A stretch of 12,498 bases of DNA from Actinomycetales bacterium (GCA_012799425.1 JAAZLF010000550.1:1-12498); one strand, 5' to 3'; positions 5,980-12,498 are shown, counted from the first letter of the stretch. Notes: generated by a model from the letters alone, not told the origin. Numbers and translations are program-made.

Positions 5980-6486
5980 GTGGTGCCCGAGAGCTCCCCT
6001 GTGCTGATCGCCGTGCTGCTGGTGGCGTACCTGCCGCCCGCAGTGGTGCTGTCGTGGATCGACGGCCGAGAGCGCCGGCTGCCGAACCGCTGGGTCGCGG
6101 GGCTCACGGTCGCCGTGGCTCTGCCGCTGCTCGGCCTCGCACTGGCCGTGCCCGACCTCCGGCCGGGCCTGCGCACCGCCGCCGCGCTCGCGCTGGTGCT
6201 GGGGCTCGGCGCGATCGTGATGAGCCTGATCGCTCCCCCGCTGCTGGGCATGGGAGATGCGAAGACCGTGCCTGCGGTGGTGCTGATGTCCGGTGCGCTG
6301 GGAACAGAGGTGCTGATCGCCGCGCTGCTGGGGATCGCGCTGGTGGGAGGCGCGGTGGGCACGGCGGTGATCGCTGCGACCCGCCGCGCAGGTGTGCGGT
6401 TCGCGCTGGGCCCGGTGCTGCTGGGAGGCCCCTTCCTGGGCCTGCTGGGCGCTCCCGTGGTGAGCGCCGCGCTCGGCACGGGCTGA
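5980..6486 (+). CDS. Prepilin peptidase, A24 family (catalytic domain only)
   Basis: Membrane aspartic protease of the type IV prepilin leader peptidase family, which cleaves class III signal peptides of pilins and pseudopilins. The 168-residue product has a hydrophobic N-terminal helix (7-26), the first catalytic Asp in the sequence SWIDGRERRLPN (Asp28, with LPN at 34-36), and the GxGD motif as GMGD (90-93, Asp93), followed by Ala-Lys. About six hydrophobic helices fill the rest. The N-terminal methyltransferase domain of PilD-like enzymes is absent, as in short actinobacterial TadV-like enzymes. The start is uncertain: GTG at 5980 or 5983 lacks a strong ribosome-binding site, GTG at 6001 is possible, and an ATG at 5932 would add an implausible Arg/Gly-rich leader. 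No pilin, ATPase or Tad genes lie in the window. It ends five bases from the convergent methyltransferase gene. Confidence 0.82.
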   Translation: MVPESSPVLIAVLLVAYLPPAVVLSWIDGRERRLPNRWVAGLTVAVALPLLGLALAVPDLRPGLRTAAALALVLGLGAIVMSLIAPPLLGMGDAKTVPAVVLMSGALGTEVLIAALLGIALVGGAVGTAVIAATRRAGVRFALGPVLLGGPFLGLLGAPVVSAALGTG

Positions 6487-6491
6487 GCCGC

Positions 6492-7322
6492 TCAGCCTCC
6501 CGCCCTGCGCTGGCGGGCGGTCTCGTACAGCGCGATCGACCCGGCCACCGCAGCGTTCAGAGAGGAGGCGCTGCCCATCATCGGGATCTCGGCGACGACG
6601 TCGCAGGACTCGCGCCAACCGGCGCTCATCCCGATCGTCTCGTTGCCGACCACCAGCAGGGTGGGGCCGGTGAGATCGGTGTCGGACAGCTGGTGCCCGC
6701 CCGCCTCGTCCAGGCCGACGACGGTCCATCCCTCCCCCAGCACGCGCCGGCCCTCGATCCACTGCATGACATCCCGGTGGGAGGGCAGGCGCAGCACCGG
6801 CATCGCGAACAGCGAGCCGGTGCTCGCGCGGATCGCCGCGGGATCCCATGGGTCGGCGGAGCGTCCGGTGATCAGCAGCCCGCCTGCACCCAGCGCATCG
6901 ACGGAGCGGGCCAGCGATCCGATGTTCCCCGGCCCCGAGGGTCGGTCGAAGGCGACCAGCACGCGCCGGGACCCCGGGGCGAGGCGCTGCATATCGTCAG
7001 AGGGCACCGTCGCCAGCGCGAGCAGCTCCGGAGAGCCGTCCTCACGCTCCCCCAGCTCGGCCATCAGCTCGGGAGCGACGATCACGACCGGCGCCGGAGG
7101 ATGCGCCAGCAGGTCCTGCGCCCAGCGTGAGGGCTGGTCCCTGCCATCGCACAGCAGCGCCCGGATCTCGACCCCGTGGGCGATGGCCTGGGAGATGGGG
7201 CGCACTCCCTGGATCAGCATCTCGCCGGTGCGGGTGCGCTTGGTGCGGTTGGTCAGCAGCGCCTGCCACTGCTGGAACAGGGCGTTGCGCCGGGCGAGGC
7301 GGGCAGGCAGCTTCTGGTTCAT
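6492..7322 (-). CDS. TrmH/SpoU-type RNA 2'-O-ribose methyltransferase
   Basis: A SPOUT-fold, trefoil-knotted methyltransferase of 276 residues that uses SAM to methylate a ribose in rRNA or tRNA. Residues 1-110 form an L30e-like substrate-binding domain of the kind found in RlmB/TsnR. The three SpoU motifs are intact: DRPSGPGNIGSLARS (126-140, with Asn133), GNETIGMS (226-233), and IPMMGSASSLNAAVAG (246-261) with Ser254, Leu255 and Asn256. The exact target (a 23S rRNA site or tRNA) cannot be decided from sequence. Its ATG overlaps the trmL stop by four bases (ATGA), and a GAGGG lies upstream, so it is probably co-translated with trmL. Confidence 0.9.
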   Translation of the reverse strand: MNQKLPARLARRNALFQQWQALLTNRTKRTRTGEMLIQGVRPISQAIAHGVEIRALLCDGRDQPSRWAQDLLAHPPAPVVIVAPELMAELGEREDGSPELLALATVPSDDMQRLAPGSRRVLVAFDRPSGPGNIGSLARSVDALGAGGLLITGRSADPWDPAAIRASTGSLFAMPVLRLPSHRDVMQWIEGRRVLGEGWTVVGLDEAGGHQLSDTDLTGPTLLVVGNETIGMSAGWRESCDVVAEIPMMGSASSLNAAVAGSIALYETARQRRAGG

Positions 7323-7786
7323 GCCCCGACGCCCTCGTACCCGCGCTGGCGCCAGGCTTCGTACACCGCGATCGAGACCGCGTTGGCGAGGTTCAGCGAG
7401 CGCCTGGCGGGGAGCATCGGGATCCGCACCCTGGCCGTGATCCGCGGATGGGCCATCACCCTCTCGGGAAGACCTGTCGGCTCGGTCCCGAAGAGCAGCA
7501 CGTCCTCGCGGCGGTACTCGACGGACTCGAAGGAGACCTCCGTGCCCGAGGTGAAGGCGAACACGCGCGCCTCGGGCACGGCAGCCAGGGCCTGGTCGAT
7601 GCCGGGATGGATGCTCACATCGGCGAGATCGTGGTAGTCGAGCCCGGCACGGCGCAGCTTCGCGTCCTCCAGGTCGAAGCCGAGCGGTTCGATCAGGTGC
7701 AGACGGGCACCCGTGACGGCGGAGAGCCGGATCGCGTTGCCGGTGTTGCCGGCGATCGCGGGCTCGTGGAGGAAGACGTGGACCAT
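7319..7786 (-). CDS. trmL: tRNA (cytidine/uridine-34-2'-O)-methyltransferase TrmL
   Basis: A minimal SPOUT methyltransferase of 155 residues, the usual TrmL length. In E. coli, TrmL methylates the wobble ribose of the two tRNA-Leu species with CAA and UAA anticodons. Motif 1 is EPAIAGNTGNAIRLSAVTGA (8-27), motif 2 FGTEPTGLP (99-107), and motif 3 IPMLPARRSLNLANAVSIA (122-140). The tRNA-Leu encoded 1.7 kb upstream has a GAG anticodon and is not a known substrate. Translation starts at the ATG at 7786; no clear Shine-Dalgarno is seen, but AAGAAT lies seven bases upstream and could serve as a -10 box. The gene overlaps the next SPOUT gene by four bases. Confidence 0.92.
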   Translation of the reverse strand: MVHVFLHEPAIAGNTGNAIRLSAVTGARLHLIEPLGFDLEDAKLRRAGLDYHDLADVSIHPGIDQALAAVPEARVFAFTSGTEVSFESVEYRREDVLLFGTEPTGLPERVMAHPRITARVRIPMLPARRSLNLANAVSIAVYEAWRQRGYEGVGA

Positions 7787-7811
7787 GCCGGAGATTCTTC
7801 CACGCCCGTGC

Positions 7812-8002
7812 TCACGGCGAGATCCCGAGCGGCCGCCCGTCCGCGCTCTCCGGGCGGTGCGGGCCGAGCCCGGTGGCCGGGTTCACCTCCGGGATGGGCG
7901 TCGCGCGGGTGATCCCTCCGCCGGCGTGCAGAGCAAGGATCACGTCGGTGCCTGCGACGTCCCTGACCCAGATCGTCGGCTGTGACGACCAGGTGCCGCA
8001 TC
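7812..8002 (-). pseudogene. Truncated, frameshifted ChbG/YdjC-family deacetylase remnant
   Basis: The ATG at 8002 overlaps the transporter stop codon (TGATG). It opens with MRHLVVTADDLG, the typical N-terminus of ChbG/HpnK (YdjC) carbohydrate deacetylases with its metal-binding Asp pair. After Gly12 the frame decays into an Arg-rich reading. In another frame the sequence continues RDVAGTDVILALHAGGGITR and then ATPIPEVNPATG, up to a TGA at 7812-7814. If one base is restored after Gly12, the eight residues between ADDLG and the ILALH helix match the spacing usual in the family (LSPGVNEG-IL). Only about 60 of the usual 250-300 residues remain, so the gene is both frameshifted and truncated. Codon use in the second segment is GC3-rich, as in a real gene. 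ChbG removes an acetyl group from chitobiose-type sugars, which suits the preceding sugar symporter. Confidence 0.55.
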
Positions 8003-9371
8003 ACGCGATGCTTTGTGCGCCCGCGTGCACGGGGGCTTCTGCCGGCGGCGGTGGGACCCGGATGAAGCGGGAGGCGATCGCTCCGATCGTGCACAGGACG
8101 AGAGGGTAGAGGCACAGGTACACCCGGAAGGCCTGGCCCGGCGCATCCCCGGGACGCTCCCCCGAGTAGTACCCGAACAGCAGGCCGAGCGAGGCCAGGG
8201 CCAAGCCGGTGACCGCACCGTTGAGCCGGCCGAACACTCCGAAGGCGGAGAGGAACAGACCCTCGCGGTGCACGCCGTCGCGCACGGCGTCGAGATCGAG
8301 GACGCGTGCGATGACCAGGTCGTTCGTCGCCATCATGCCGGCCCACCCCACTCCCAGCACAGCGCCTGCCCCCAGTGCCGCGGGCAGCGAGCCGGCGAAG
8401 TACATCAGCGCGAACGAGACGCCCAGCACGATGAAGGCGATGCGCCAGGTGCGCAGAGCTCCGATCCGGGCTATCAGGCGCAGCCAACCGAACAGCGCGC
8501 CCGCACAGACCAGGATGACGACCCCCTGGAGCACGAAGGCATAGGCGACCGGAAGGCCCAGCGTGTATCGGACGTACAGCTGCACCCCGGCCAGCACGAT
8601 CGCCACAGCGATGCCGTAGCAGGCGCTGGTCAGCCCGACCGACCAGAACAACGGGTTCTTCAGCACCTGGACGACTGCTGGCAGCAGGCGCGGCCTGCGC
8701 TCCAGGGCATGCTGGGGGTTCTCCCGCACTCCGAGCGCCATCACAGTGATCACCACCACGGCGATCAGCCCGTACAGCACTGCGGTCAGCGTGAATCCCC
8801 GGGTCGACTCCTCGGTGCCCAGCAGCGATGTGGTCAGCACCGGCGTCAGGGCGAGGGAGATGATCATCGCCACCAGCTGGAAGGCCTGGCGAAGCACATT
8901 GGCGAGCCCGCGGCGCCGCTCGGTGGGGAACAGCTCGGGCAGCAGCGCCCCATAGTTCGCGTTCAGCATCGAGTCGAACAGCTCGGAGAGGATCGCGAAC
9001 ACGGCGAACCAGAGCACCAGCGCCGCACCGTCGAGTGCTGAGGGCGGGCTGAACAGCGCGATCATCGAGGCGGCCAGCAGAGGCGCGCCGATCAGCAGCC
9101 AAGGACGCCTGCGTCCGAAGCGGGTGCGGGTGCGGTCGGAGAGGTGGCCCAGCAGCGGATTGTCTATCGCATCGATCACTGCGTAGAGCACCATGACCAC
9201 GGCGTAGGCGCGGACGTCCATCCCCAGGATGTCCACGTAGAACAGCACGATCGAGCTCTTGACCATGGTGATCGGGATCGAGGTGCCGAACATTCCCAGG
9301 GCGTAGCGCCACGGTGGGGTGCGCTCGAGCGGCCCGGTGGGCGGGGACGCTGCGTCCGGCGATGCTGCCAC
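8001..9371 (-). CDS. GPH-type (MelB-like) sugar:cation symporter, MFS superfamily
   Basis: A 456-residue inner-membrane transporter with about twelve helices. The first helix region starts at WRYALGMFGTS (21-31). Asp67 and Asp70 in VIDAIDNP fit the cation-binding acidic positions of MelB. The loop GHLSDRTRTRFGRRRPW (75-91) is the glycoside-pentoside-hexuronide family signature between helices 2 and 3. The sugar carried is unknown; the ChbG remnant overlapping its stop hints at an N-acetylated or oligomeric sugar. I chose GTG at 9371, preceded by AAGGA at six bases. The ATG at 9404 (11 residues longer) has no ribosome-binding site and overlaps a TACGAT that could be the -10 box (9403-9408) of this gene. 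Any longer reading runs through the terminator and tRNA and cannot be right. Confidence 0.88.
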   Translation of the reverse strand: MAASPDAASPPTGPLERTPPWRYALGMFGTSIPITMVKSSIVLFYVDILGMDVRAYAVVMVLYAVIDAIDNPLLGHLSDRTRTRFGRRRPWLLIGAPLLAASMIALFSPPSALDGAALVLWFAVFAILSELFDSMLNANYGALLPELFPTERRRGLANVLRQAFQLVAMIISLALTPVLTTSLLGTEESTRGFTLTAVLYGLIAVVVITVMALGVRENPQHALERRPRLLPAVVQVLKNPLFWSVGLTSACYGIAVAIVLAGVQLYVRYTLGLPVAYAFVLQGVVILVCAGALFGWLRLIARIGALRTWRIAFIVLGVSFALMYFAGSLPAALGAGAVLGVGWAGMMATNDLVIARVLDLDAVRDGVHREGLFLSAFGVFGRLNGAVTGLALASLGLLFGYYSGERPGDAPGQAFRVYLCLYPLVLCTIGAIASRFIRVPPPPAEAPVHAGAQSIA

Positions 9372-9451
9372 GGCGGTTCCTTGCCTCGGGGGTGTCGCTC
9401 GCATCGTAGTCGTGGCCGCGCGGTGCCCGGGAGGAACCTGCCGGGATGCGA

Positions 9452-9484
9452 AGAACCCCGATCCACTCAGTGGATCGGGGTTCT
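9452..9484 (-). terminator. Terminator hairpin of tRNA-Leu
   Basis: A perfect 16-base inverted repeat, AGAACCCCGATCCACT and AGTGGATCGGGGTTCT, around a single central base. It lies eight bases behind the tRNA-Leu 3' end. On the transcribed strand the stem finishes in GGGGTTCTT, a short pyrimidine-rich run. Position and form are typical of the intrinsic terminators behind actinobacterial tRNA genes. It sits between the tRNA and the transporter gene. Confidence 0.85.
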
Positions 9485-9491
9485 CATCGCG

Positions 9492-9577
9492 TGTCCGAGG
9501 GGGGACTTGAACCCCCACGCCCTAAGACGGGCACTAGCACCTCAAGCTAGCGCGTCTACCAATTCCGCCACCCGGAC
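9492..9577 (-). tRNA. tRNA-Leu (anticodon GAG)
   Basis: An 86-base class II tRNA, read on the minus strand. The acceptor GTCCGGG pairs with CTCGGAC (one G-U), followed by discriminator A. The D arm holds GGCGG and TTGGTA. The anticodon stem CTAGC/GCTAG closes the loop TTGAGGT, with GAG at 9541-9543. A long variable arm has the stem GCCC/GGGC, and the T arm is GGGGG TTCAAGT CCCCC. CCA is not encoded. It would decode CUC and CUU leucine codons. Confidence 0.97.
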
Positions 9578-9603
9578 AGGTGATCGCTCGCGGCGACTAG
9601 AGA

Positions 9604-9609
9604 AGATTA
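9604..9609 (-). promoter_or_regulatory. Putative -10 element of the tRNA-Leu gene
   Basis: TAATCT on the minus strand stands 26 bases before the tRNA 5' end and would give a leader of about 20 bases for RNase P removal. A -35 box is weak: GTGCGA at a 19-base spacing is the best I see. Confidence 0.45.
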
Positions 9610-9670
9610 GCACGCACTCAGGGATGGTTCGCACCCGAAAGCGGCCCTGCCAGGGAGAACGTGAACACAA

Positions 9671-10093
9671 TCACGCCGAGGCACCGACCCGGCCCGCTTC
9701 CAGGAGGTCATGGAGCAGGGCGAGCACCGTGCGGGCCCGGCAGGACAGCTCCGAGCCGTTGTCCGGCAGGCGCTCGCAGAGATCCTGCAGTGCCGCGGCG
9801 CACAGCACGGTCATCGTGGGATCGGGGGCATCGAGCAGGCCGCTCTCCCACCGCGCCATGGTGTCCAGATGGGCGGAGAGCTCGTCGGCCACGGAGTGAC
9901 GACCGTCGTCGAGCAGCTCGACGCGGGCGCGCGCCGCCAGCGCCGTGCAGCTGCGGAGCATCGAGGTGGAGGCGCCGCGGTCGATCCGGCGGGCCGCGAT
10001 CACCGGATGCGGCGGGCCGATCACGGCGGGAAGCTCCTCGCCGGCCGCCGCTGCAGCTGTGATCCGCTCGTCCACTGCGCGTTCCAGCTCCAT
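9671..10093 (-). CDS. Hypothetical cytoplasmic protein, function unknown
   Basis: A 140-residue, probably all-helical soluble protein with no signal peptide or membrane helix. I do not recognise the family. It has a short acidic/Ala-rich N-terminal helix, a Pro-rich turn (PPHP at 27-30), a basic segment AARRIDRG (33-40), and helices carrying four cysteines at 49, 98, 106 and 118. The fairly even helix content and histidine/cysteine spacing do not form a known zinc motif. The ATG at 10093 is preferred because AAGGTGG lies just before it; a TTG 15 bases upstream is also open. A good promoter precedes it. It lies between aroE and tRNA-Leu on the same strand and has GC3-rich codon use like its neighbours, so it is probably a true gene. 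Confidence 0.7.
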   Translation of the reverse strand: MELERAVDERITAAAAAGEELPAVIGPPHPVIAARRIDRGASTSMLRSCTALAARARVELLDDGRHSVADELSAHLDTMARWESGLLDAPDPTMTVLCAAALQDLCERLPDNGSELSCRARTVLALLHDLLEAGRVGASA

Positions 10094-10147
10094 GGGCCAC
10101 CTTCTCAAGCTTGTGCCGGACCCGCTGCGGGCCCTGTGACGGCTCCC

Positions 10148-10177
10148 ACTTTACTCCCGCTTTACCGAAGGGGACAA
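10148..10177 (-). promoter_or_regulatory. Candidate sigma-A promoter of the 140-residue protein gene
   Basis: On the minus strand, TTGTCC (10177-10172) and TAAAGT (10153-10148) are separated by 18 bases. The predicted start near 10141 gives a leader of about 48 bases that includes the AAGGTGG site. The A/T-rich patch stands out in this GC-rich gap. A short inverted repeat (GGCCGG-A-CCGGCC, 10178-10190) between the aroE stop and the -35 box could be a weak terminator or operator. Confidence 0.5.
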
Positions 10178-10191
10178 GGCCGGACCGGCCC

Positions 10192-11061
10192 TCAGCTGCC
10201 GGCGCGGCGGCTGCCGAGCTCTGTTCGCGCTGCAGACAGCATCTGTGCCACCGGTGCGGATGGGATCCCGAGCATCGAGCGCAGCTGCATGTCCGCCTGG
10301 TGCACGAGCATCTCGAGCCCGTCCGCCACCTCTCCCCCGGCCCCCTGGACCGCTGCCGCGATCGGCGCAGGCCAGGGGTCGTACAGCACGTCGAGGAGCA
10401 CCGTCGGGACGGGCAGGCGGTCGAGCTCCCGCCACTGCTCCGCGACCGCGCGAGCGCCGTCGACGGCCAGCGCGCTGACCACGGCCTCCGCGGAGAGCAC
10501 CTCGTGATGGCGGTCCCATGGGACACGGGTGACGGCCACACCCTGGGAATGGGCGAGATCCTCGAGAGGTGCCAGCTTGTGGGGGTTCCGTGCGGATAGC
10601 AGCACCGTGCGCGCACCGAGCTGCATCAGCGCCGCGAGGGCGCTCGACGCGGTGGCCCCCGAGCCGAGCACCGCACCGGTGCGCGGGGCGTGGGCGCCGT
10701 GGTCCCTCAGCGCGGCGACGATGCCGTGCACGTCATGGTTCTCCGCGCGCCATCCCCCGTTCGCACGGAGCAGGGTGTTGGAGATGCCCAGCTGACGGGA
10801 GGTCTCGTCCCTCTCACCGGCCAGGGCGAAGGCCTCGGGTTTGCCGGGCATCGTCACGCTGAGCCCGAGCAGCTGCCCGCCCTCGCCGTGGCGGAGGAAC
10901 GAGGCGAGCTCTCCGGAGGGCACCTCGTGCCGCTCGTAGACGGCGTCCGTGATGCCGAGCACCTCGTAGGCGGTGCGGTGCAGCACCGGCGAGAGCGAAT
11001 GCGCCACCGGTGATCCGACGACGGCGAACCGCCGCGGGCTCAGCCCTTCGATGCCGCCCAT
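10192..11061 (-). CDS. aroE: Shikimate dehydrogenase
   Basis: NADPH-dependent reduction of 3-dehydroshikimate to shikimate in aromatic amino-acid and chorismate synthesis. The 289-residue protein has the substrate-binding GSPVAHSLSP (16-25), the catalytic lysine in SVTMPGK (68-74, Lys74; the MPGK form is common in actinobacteria), Asn95 in ISNT, catalytic Asp110 in ENHD (107-110), the nucleotide-binding GSGATASSA (133-141), DVLYDPWP (224-231) and the C-terminal Gln255 in MLVHQAD. A His stands where DG(I/V)DG-type sequences usually have Asp (NHDVHG), but the catalytic Asp is kept. I chose ATG 11061 because GAGGAG is eight bases upstream; the GTG at 11070 lies directly on that site. The gene overlaps the end of mltG by 22 bases, as in the conserved ruvX-mltG-aroE operon. 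Confidence 0.94.
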   Translation of the reverse strand: MGGIEGLSPRRFAVVGSPVAHSLSPVLHRTAYEVLGITDAVYERHEVPSGELASFLRHGEGGQLLGLSVTMPGKPEAFALAGERDETSRQLGISNTLLRANGGWRAENHDVHGIVAALRDHGAHAPRTGAVLGSGATASSALAALMQLGARTVLLSARNPHKLAPLEDLAHSQGVAVTRVPWDRHHEVLSAEAVVSALAVDGARAVAEQWRELDRLPVPTVLLDVLYDPWPAPIAAAVQGAGGEVADGLEMLVHQADMQLRSMLGIPSAPVAQMLSAARTELGSRRAGS

Positions 11062-12215
11062 TCCTGCCACTCCTCGACGTTCTTCTCATGCTCTGCCCAG
11101 GTCTCGGCGAACCTGGTCTCGCCTGTATCGGTGTTGACGCTGACGAAGTACAGCCAGTCACCCGCCGGCGGCTCGTCGACCGCGTCGAGAGCGTTCGCTC
11201 CGGGCGCGGCGATCGGACCGGGAGGCAGGCCCTCGTAGAGGTAGGTGTTGTACGGGCTGTCGGTCGCCCGCTCCTTGTTCGTGGTGCCCACGCTGGTGGA
11301 CTTGCCGGTCACGTAGTGGACGGTGGAGTCGAACTGGAGCTTCATCGGGGAGCCGTCCGCCTCACCAGCCCCCTCGAGCCGATTGCGGATGGTCCGCACG
11401 ACCTTCCCGTAGTCCTCCGGGTTGCGCACCTCCATCTCAGCGAGGGAGGCGATCGTCAGGGATTCGTGCCAGTCCTCCTCGGGGATCCCCCGGTCGGTGA
11501 GCTCCTGCTCCATGCGCTCCCACATCATCATGATGACGTCCTCGGCGGTCGCGTCCTCGTAGATGTCATAGCGGCCAGGTGCGAGGTAGCCCTCGAGGGA
11601 CTCCGCGGAGTTCTCAGGGATCCCGTAGCCGGTGTAATCAGCCGCCGCGGCCTCGAACTCCTCCACAGGGATGTCGGTCTCCTCGGCGAGCTGCTCCCAG
11701 ACCTGGCTCACGCGCCGGCCCTCGGGGATGATCACGCGATGCCCGGCGAGGTTCGACGGGTCCAAGAGCGCATCCAGCGCATCGGAGGAGGCCATCTCGA
11801 GCTTGAGCTGGTAGATGCCCGGTTCGATGCGAGAGGCGTCCGGGGTGTTGGAGAAGATGTTCACGAAGGGTCCGGGCGTCTTGATCACGCCCTCCTCGAC
11901 CAGGGTGCCGGCGATGTCGGAGCCGGTGTCCCCCTCGGAGACCTCGACCACCGCCTCGCCGCTGCCGGGTCCCGGATAGTCCGCGGCCTCCTGCTCGACG
12001 CTCACGTTCGAGGTGATCCAGCGGTATCCCTGGACGCCGCCCACGGCGATGCCGCCGACGACCAGGAGCACCAGGAGCACCGGCAGCACGCCGCGGAGGA
12101 AGCCTCCGCGCTTCGGCGCACGACGTCGTCCGCGCCGCGAGGACCTCCCCCCAGCCGCGGGGGACGGATCCTGCGACCCCGCGAGCTCGTCGAACGAGAG
12201 GTCCTCGTCGTGCAT
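11040..12215 (-). CDS. mltG: Endolytic murein transglycosylase MltG (YceG family)
   Basis: Membrane-anchored lytic transglycosylase that cuts nascent peptidoglycan strands and sets glycan chain length. The 391-residue protein has a charged cytoplasmic N-terminus with an acidic start and an Arg-rich patch (25-41), one membrane helix (43-63), a LysM-like subdomain (about 87-140), and the catalytic YceG domain. That domain includes LTIASLAEMEV (253-263, Glu260 as predicted catalytic acid), LQFDSTVHYVTG (293-304), and SPYNTYLYEGLPPGPIAAPG (320-339). The longer cytoplasmic tail than in E. coli is usual for actinobacteria and may recruit division or elongation proteins. The ATG at 12215 shares a base with the ruvX stop (TGATG), and AGGAGG lies seven bases upstream, so it is translationally coupled. 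Confidence 0.95.
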   Translation of the reverse strand: MHDEDLSFDELAGSQDPSPAAGGRSSRRGRRRAPKRGGFLRGVLPVLLVLLVVGGIAVGGVQGYRWITSNVSVEQEAADYPGPGSGEAVVEVSEGDTGSDIAGTLVEEGVIKTPGPFVNIFSNTPDASRIEPGIYQLKLEMASSDALDALLDPSNLAGHRVIIPEGRRVSQVWEQLAEETDIPVEEFEAAAADYTGYGIPENSAESLEGYLAPGRYDIYEDATAEDVIMMMWERMEQELTDRGIPEEDWHESLTIASLAEMEVRNPEDYGKVVRTIRNRLEGAGEADGSPMKLQFDSTVHYVTGKSTSVGTTNKERATDSPYNTYLYEGLPPGPIAAPGANALDAVDEPPAGDWLYFVSVNTDTGETRFAETWAEHEKNVEEWQEWAASKG

Positions 12216-12498
12216 CAGGCGTCCTCCTGGGTCGTCTCCTGGACAGGGGTCGGCTCGACCTTCTCTCCGGTGCGCGCCCCAGTGGATCTCTCCACATCCA
12301 GCGCCTGCTGGAGGATCATCACCGCGGCGACCTGGTCGACGACCTGGCGGTGCTTGCGACCTTTGCGGCCCGAGCTGTGCAGCGCCTTGTGCGCGGAGAC
12401 GGTCGTGAGCCGTTCGTCGATCAGCCTGACCTCGATGTCCGGTGCATCCCGGGACAGCAGGGTCACGAGCTCCGCGGTGAAGGCCCGCGCCTTCTGCG
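12215..12498 (-). CDS. ruvX: Putative pre-16S rRNA nuclease / Holliday junction resolvase RuvX (YqgF), N-terminus beyond the window
   Basis: RNase H-fold nuclease implicated in 16S rRNA 5'-end maturation, also called a putative Holliday junction resolvase. Only the last 93 residues are visible. They contain the conserved LIDERLTTVSA motif, a basic RKGRKHR stretch, and VDQVAAVMILQQALD with the late conserved Asp. These are the second and third parts of the active site; the first Asp (in the DxGxxR region) lies right of the window. A 23-residue polar tail after the domain is typical variation. It leads the ruvX-mltG-aroE operon, and alaS usually precedes it in actinobacteria (inference for the unseen sequence). 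Confidence 0.93.
   Translation of the reverse strand, partial: QKARAFTAELVTLLSRDAPDIEVRLIDERLTTVSAHKALHSSGRKGRKHRQVVDQVAAVMILQQALDVERSTGARTGEKVEPTPVQETTQEDA

Noticed and set aside
5523..6849. Long minus-strand frames (318 and 330 codons) opposite the DUF5703-like and prepilin peptidase genes
   Set aside because: Composition is Ser/Thr/Pro- or Arg/His/Gln-rich as expected of antisense frames. The plus-strand genes carry catalytic motifs and a clear ribosome-binding site.
7693..9312. 539-codon minus-strand frame overlapping the transporter and trmL
   Set aside because: Most of it is an out-of-frame Arg/Ala-rich reading of the transporter. Only the short MRHLVVTADDLG stretch near 8002 is meaningful, and it is reported as a pseudogene start.
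9372..9518. Upstream extension of the transporter to a Met at 9518 or 9404
   Set aside because: From 9518 the frame runs through the tRNA-Leu 3' half and its terminator. The 9404 ATG has no ribosome-binding site, while GTG 9371 does; 9404 remains possible but less likely.
1..12498. CRISPR arrays, insertion sequences, phage or defence islands
   Set aside because: I saw no spaced direct repeats, transposase motifs, integrase or att-like duplication. The tRNA-Leu 3' end is not repeated elsewhere in the window as far as I can see by eye.

Overview
This 12.5 kb window is ordinary-looking chromosome from a high-GC actinobacterium. Mycothiol synthesis (mshC), the PAC2/mshC/uppP neighbourhood, the ruvX-mltG-aroE string, GC-rich third codon positions and GTG/TTG starts all point to Actinobacteria. 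My guess is a member of the Micrococcales (Brachybacterium/Dermabacteraceae-like), but that is inference from gene style and not a measured placement.

Left part (1-5500). On the minus strand a site-2 (M50) protease gene is followed by trmI, a tRNA m1A58 methyltransferase gene cut by the left edge. A PAC2-family gene diverges from them on the plus strand and converges on mshC (mycothiol cysteine ligase). mshC lies downstream of uppP (undecaprenyl-diphosphate phosphatase) on the minus strand. Next comes a small minus-strand gene for a protein with an extremely Asp-rich tail, with a strong GC hairpin behind it.

Middle (5500-9640). Two plus-strand genes encode a small DUF5703-like protein and a short A24 prepilin peptidase without pilus genes nearby. 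They converge on two translationally coupled minus-strand SPOUT RNA methyltransferases (TrmL, then a TrmH/SpoU-type enzyme). Upstream of these is a GPH-type sugar:cation symporter. Its stop codon overlaps the start of what looks like a frameshifted, truncated ChbG/YdjC (carbohydrate deacetylase) gene. A tRNA-Leu(GAG) with its own promoter and a long perfect terminator hairpin sits upstream of the transporter.

Right part (9640-12498). A 140-residue protein of unknown function has its own promoter. Beyond it lies the tightly overlapped operon ruvX (cut by the right edge) - mltG - aroE on the minus strand, which combines Holliday-junction resolvase/rRNA maturation, peptidoglycan chain termination and shikimate synthesis.

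I did not find a convincing undescribed multi-gene system. The observations most worth a second look are the ChbG remnant, a recurrent leaderless promoter layout (a -10 hexamer 6-7 bases before the start codon, at four genes), the poly-Asp tail protein with a divergent DUF5703 partner, and a few unexplained hairpins.
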